Made by a program: the position numbers and the translations under genes. The notes below the pieces were generated by a model. That model was not told the DNA's origin. It saw only the letters and a program-made list of their open reading frames with translations, and ran no database searches. From an uncultured Ruthenibacterium sp. (GTDB lineage: Bacteria; Bacillota; Clostridia; Oscillospirales; Ruminococcaceae): a DNA stretch of 8,253 bases. The stretch spans positions 1 through 8,253 of the forward strand of contig CAJUMH010000048.1 of the NCBI GenBank assembly GCA_910587145.1. The letters run 5' to 3'. This document shows, in pieces, positions 5,444 through 8,253 of the stretch. The first letter of the stretch is position 1; each line of letters starts with the position of its first letter.

Positions 5444-7464
5444 GCTATTTCCCTCCTCGCATCCTCCGCCATGCTGAAAAACAGGGACGGCCTCAGCACA
5501 GTCACGCCAAGCTGCCTTGCTTTTGTCAGCTTGCTGCCGGCGCTCTCGCCGCAGACAAGGTAATCCGTCTTGCCGCTCACCGCACTCTGGGCGTGCGCGC
5601 CCAGAGATTCGATCAAGGCGTTCATCTCGCTGCGGGTGTACGGCTCGACCTTACCGGTCACCACAATGTTTTTGCCCGCAAAGGGGTTGACGGGGCTTTG
5701 CGGCGCGGCGCTTGCCTGCGCCGGTTTTTGAATGTTTACCATCGTTTGCAGTTCCTCCCAGATATACAGATTTTCTTCCTCCTCGAACCATGCGTGGATG
5801 CTGGCGTTCAGCGTCTCGCCGAAATCCGGCAGCTGCGTGAAGTCGTACCCCGTGAGCGCGGCCTCTTCAAAGCTCGCAAGGTCGCTGTCAAACTGCTTTG
5901 CCAGCACCCCGCTGGCCGTCCGGCCCACAAGGAGAATGTCCATCGCCACTAAGTACCGTTCAAAGGTGGTATCCCGGCTGCGCTGGATGGCGTCCCACAG
6001 CTTTTGCCACGATTTTTCGCCAAAGCCCTCCATCCGCAGGATCTCGGCGGCATGGTCGTTCAGCCGGTACACATCCAGATAGGAGTGCAGCCAGCCGCGC
6101 CCGATGAACTTTTCCAGCACGGCCTCGGACAGCCCCTCGATGTCCATCGCTTTTTTGCCTGCGAAATGGGTGAACCGACGGATCCTGCGCATCCCGCACT
6201 GCTCGTTGTCGCAGTGCAGGGTCATGGTGCCGCAGGTGCCATTCTTGCGGGCCACATGGACGCGGGTAGCCTGCCCGCAGCAGGGGCAGGCGCGCGGGAT
6301 GACGTCGGCCAGCGCGAACGCGCCCCGGTCAAGGTTTTCCTCAATGTGCGGGATGATCTGGTTGCGCTTGCTCACCAGCACCCGGCAGCCGGGCTTGAGC
6401 CGCAGGTCGTTGATAAAATTGAGATTGTGCAGGCTGGCCCGCGAGACCGCGCAGCCGTCGATCTCCATCGGGGCCAGCAGGGCCACCGGGGCGATGAGAC
6501 CGGTGCGCGAGGGGTTCCACTCGATGCCGCGCAGGGTGGTCTCAAACAGCTCGTCCGCAAACTTGAAAGCCATGCCATCCCTGTAGTGGTGGCTGGTGCG
6601 CCCGCAAGCGGCGGACCAGGCAATATCGTTGTAGGACGCCACAATGCCGTCGATGGGCAGATCGTTTTCCCGCGCGTAGCCGCGCAGCCGGGCGATGCCG
6701 TCCTCCAGTTCCCGCTGTGAAAGGCTGCGGGCCGTGACAAAGAATTTGCAGGGTGCAAAACCCAGCTGTGCCAGCCGCGCCAGCCGTTTGGATTTCAGCG
6801 CAATGTCGGCAAAGCCCTCGATCACGCCAAACGGCATAAAGGTTACCCTGCGCGCGGCGCAGTCCGCCGCGTTCAGCAGCCGAACCGAGCCCGCCGCGAG
6901 GTTGCGGCTGTTCCTGTAGGCGACGCCGCTCGCGTCCGTTATCGCGTCGCAGAGATTTTCAAAGTTACTGGGGCGGATGAATGCTTCGCCGGTCACGACT
7001 AACCGCTCTTTGTAAGGGATCTCCTGCGGGGTGCCCGCAATGCTCCGGGCGTTGTGGGTGACGACCTCGCCCGCGTTTCCATCGCCCCGGGTGGCGGCCT
7101 GTACCAGCTGCCCGTTTTCGTAGGTCAGCTTGAGGGTCAGGCCGTCCAGCTTGAGCATGAGCAGGATCTGCTGCTCGCCGATAAACTCCAGCAGCGCGGC
7201 GGCGTCCTTGGTCTTGTCCAGCGAGAGGAGCGGGCTCGTATGCTGCGTTTTCTCCAGCGCGCTGACAGCGGGATAGCCAACGGTCTGCGTTGGGGAGTTT
7301 GCCATGCGGATGCCCGTCTCCTGTTCCAGCGCGGCCAGCTTGTCAAAGAGCCGGTCGTATTCCGCGTCCGGCACTGACGGCGCGTTTTTGTTGTAGTATT
7401 CGTCCCGGTACTGGTTGAGCCGGGTGGTCAGCGTCTGTATCTGCGCGTATCCTTTTTCTGTCAT
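5440..7464 (-). CDS. ligA: NAD+-dependent DNA ligase, LigA family (divergent, probably accessory)
   Basis: The protein seals DNA nicks using NAD+ and is full length (674 residues; E. coli LigA has 671). Domain Ia (DEYYNKNAPSVPDAEYD, 21-37) is intact. The adenylation domain has the nucleophile Lys105 in KLDG, ATRGDG (124-129), Glu160 in GEAF, Arg187 and Arg195 in RNLAAGSVR, and motif V Lys301 in AFKF. The OB fold (SRTG, SRASLHN) is followed by a zinc finger (Cys393, Cys396, Cys418, Cys423), a helix-hairpin-helix region (about 440-575) and a BRCT domain (592-674). Oddities: motif IV, normally DGVVIK, reads DGIVAS, so Ser277 replaces the lysine equivalent to E. coli Lys290; the usual KAGDVIP/RAGDVIP reads KRNQIIP (366-372); and the usual aromatic YG reads FG (212-213). 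It may be a second ligase carried by the element. The ATG overlaps the DUF2786 stop (ATGA), with GGAGG 8 nt upstream. Confidence 0.93.
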   Translation of the reverse strand: MTEKGYAQIQTLTTRLNQYRDEYYNKNAPSVPDAEYDRLFDKLAALEQETGIRMANSPTQTVGYPAVSALEKTQHTSPLLSLDKTKDAAALLEFIGEQQILLMLKLDGLTLKLTYENGQLVQAATRGDGNAGEVVTHNARSIAGTPQEIPYKERLVVTGEAFIRPSNFENLCDAITDASGVAYRNSRNLAAGSVRLLNAADCAARRVTFMPFGVIEGFADIALKSKRLARLAQLGFAPCKFFVTARSLSQRELEDGIARLRGYARENDLPIDGIVASYNDIAWSAACGRTSHHYRDGMAFKFADELFETTLRGIEWNPSRTGLIAPVALLAPMEIDGCAVSRASLHNLNFINDLRLKPGCRVLVSKRNQIIPHIEENLDRGAFALADVIPRACPCCGQATRVHVARKNGTCGTMTLHCDNEQCGMRRIRRFTHFAGKKAMDIEGLSEAVLEKFIGRGWLHSYLDVYRLNDHAAEILRMEGFGEKSWQKLWDAIQRSRDTTFERYLVAMDILLVGRTASGVLAKQFDSDLASFEEAALTGYDFTQLPDFGETLNASIHAWFEEEENLYIWEELQTMVNIQKPAQASAAPQSPVNPFAGKNIVVTGKVEPYTRSEMNALIESLGAHAQSAVSGKTDYLVCGESAGSKLTKARQLGVTVLRPSLFFSMAEDARREIA

Positions 7465-8132
7465 GCGCTTTCCCTCCTGTCGATCGGTCCGATCCGCCTT
7501 GCGGGGTCGAACTGCCTGCCGTCCGCAAAGCCGTTCTGGTATTCCCTAAAATCGATTTTGCCGGCGGCCTGTGAATGAAGCGCTCTCCGCTTGAACCCGC
7601 TCACCGCTTCGGTGACCTCTTTGGGCATCACAAGGACAAGGCCCCATTCCTCGGACTTTTCAGCATTCTGCCAGTCAAACGCCTTGCGCAGCCCGGCCAC
7701 AAACCCATAGCCGTATCCATCGCAAAGGCTGTTGATATATTCCGCGGGATCGCCGTCCAGCTTCTTTTTCAGCCGCTTATTCCGCGAGACAATGCAGTCA
7801 AGGGCATATTGGAAGATCGGTATGCAGACCTCCAGATCCTCCTCAAAGCCCACAAAGCCGACCGTGTACGTTTTCTTCCCCTTACTGTGCCGGTGAAACT
7901 CTTTACAACAATGGTTTTCGCCAATCACCGCCGCCAAATCGTTCGTCCAGGGGCAGCGCCGCATACTGAAGGTAACGTCAGTCACCTTCTTTTGAACGGG
8001 CCGGTTTTTCACCTGCCGCACATCCGCTTCCGTGAGTTTGTATTTTGCCATCAGCTCGCGCGCTTTCAAAAGCGCGGCTTCTGCTTCGCCCTCTTCGGGG
8101 CTCGTCGCAAGCAGGATATATGAGACGCTTAT
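7461..8132 (-). CDS. DUF2786 domain protein with an unusual or lost start codon
   Basis: The reading frame encodes an N-terminal DUF2786-like helical segment (YILLATSPEEGEAEAALLK followed by ARELMAKYKLTEADV). Behind it is a longer region with PWTNDLAAVIGENHCC, TVGFVGFEEDLEVCIPIFQYAL and YGYGFVAGL, the kind of C-terminal half that usually accompanies DUF2786. The function of this family, common in phages and mobile elements, is unknown. The first ordinary start codons in frame are TTG at 8069 (202 residues) and ATG at 8051; both cut the domain in half and lack a good ribosome binding site. The conserved part runs back to an ATA at 8132, which overlaps the upstream TAA as ATAA, with GGAAG 5 nt before it. 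ATG there would give 223 residues and the same ATGA overlap used by the next two genes. The start at 8132 is my inference. Its stop codon overlaps the ligase ATG. Confidence 0.75.
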   Translation of the reverse strand: MSVSYILLATSPEEGEAEAALLKARELMAKYKLTEADVRQVKNRPVQKKVTDVTFSMRRCPWTNDLAAVIGENHCCKEFHRHSKGKKTYTVGFVGFEEDLEVCIPIFQYALDCIVSRNKRLKKKLDGDPAEYINSLCDGYGYGFVAGLRKAFDWQNAEKSEEWGLVLVMPKEVTEAVSGFKRRALHSQAAGKIDFREYQNGFADGRQFDPARRIGPIDRRESA

Positions 8133-8253
8133 AAAATCTTCCGCAGCTTCTTCCGCAGATGGTTGAGCCTTGCATAAATAGCCCCTGCCGTTAAATGCAC
8201 AAGCGGAGCAATCTCCTTTGTGGAGTATCCCTGCATTTTCAGCAGGACGATTT
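8129..8253 (-). CDS. C-terminus of a sigma-70-like region 4 (helix-turn-helix) protein, cut by the right edge
   Basis: The last 40 residues are visible, ending at TAA (8129-8131). They form a typical sigma region 4.2 helix-turn-helix: LLKMQGYSTKEIAPLVHLT, then AGAIYARLNHLRKKLRKIL. This matches the pattern of a Leu-rich helix, a Gly turn, KEIA, a recognition helix and a basic RxxxLRKKLR tail. The protein could be an extracytoplasmic-function-like sigma factor of the element, or another regulator with the same domain; the rest lies outside the window. Its stop overlaps the proposed DUF2786 start, so it heads or precedes the ligase operon and might control it. Confidence 0.75.
   Translation of the reverse strand, partial: IVLLKMQGYSTKEIAPLVHLTAGAIYARLNHLRKKLRKIL

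Noticed and set aside
6004..6720. Plus-strand 238-residue open frame opposite the ligase
   Set aside because: Antisense shadow of a gene with complete LigA domains; no start signals.
7978..8175. Minus-strand 65-residue open frame starting at 8175
   Set aside because: It overlaps both the sigma-like C-terminus and the DUF2786 segment in a third frame, is rich in Arg and Ser and has no recognisable motif.
1..8253. CRISPR array, tRNA, rRNA or insertion sequence
   Set aside because: No regularly spaced repeats, cloverleaf-like segments, rRNA-like stretches, or transposase with terminal repeats were seen on either strand.

Overview
The window reads as part of an accessory or mobile region from a Gram-positive bacterium. 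The likely host is a moderately GC-rich gut Clostridia lineage of the Faecalibacterium/Subdoligranulum/Gemmiger kind. That placement is inference, from GGAGG ribosome binding sites on most genes, GC-rich genes separated by AT-rich control regions, and the Firmicutes style of the protein families. Every gene I can support lies on the minus strand, so transcription runs from high to low coordinates.

In transcription order: (1) A four-gene operon enters from the right edge: the C-terminus of a sigma-70-like region 4 protein, a DUF2786 protein, a full-length NAD+-dependent DNA ligase (LigA type) and an unrecognised 209-residue protein. Each junction is a 4-nt overlap (ATAA, ATGA, ATGA), and the operon ends at a strong intrinsic terminator with a GAAA tetraloop (4762-4799). 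(2) A Phd/YefM antitoxin and ParE/RelE toxin pair with its own promoter (4706-4734), followed by a flavodoxin-like gene and a terminator (3521-3552). (3) A ParM/StbA actin-like ATPase with its own promoter (3481-3510), then a small ribbon-helix-helix-like partner (ParR candidate), then a CAP-domain lipoprotein gene carrying a frameshift. (4) A tyrosine recombinase behind a 142-nt region with three inverted repeats, one of which contains its likely ribosome binding site. (5) An AT-rich gap with a 20-bp wobble-paired hairpin and a strong promoter/ribosome binding site for a gene that starts at position 10 and leaves the window on the left.

Recombinase, ParM/ParR and toxin-antitoxin together suggest a plasmid or a large integrative element that is stably partitioned. 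The ligase operon with its dedicated sigma-like protein may be a DNA-processing module of that element. The recombinase is the last gene before a separately promoted gene, so the element boundary may lie in the 120-332 gap.

The observations most worth checking are: the ligase lacks the motif IV lysine and has an altered motif after the OB-fold; the DUF2786 gene has no ordinary start codon covering its whole domain, only an ATA where ATG would restore a standard ATGA overlap; the lipoprotein is split by an apparent one-base loss in a four-base G run; and the recombinase has a hairpin-sequestered ribosome binding site.
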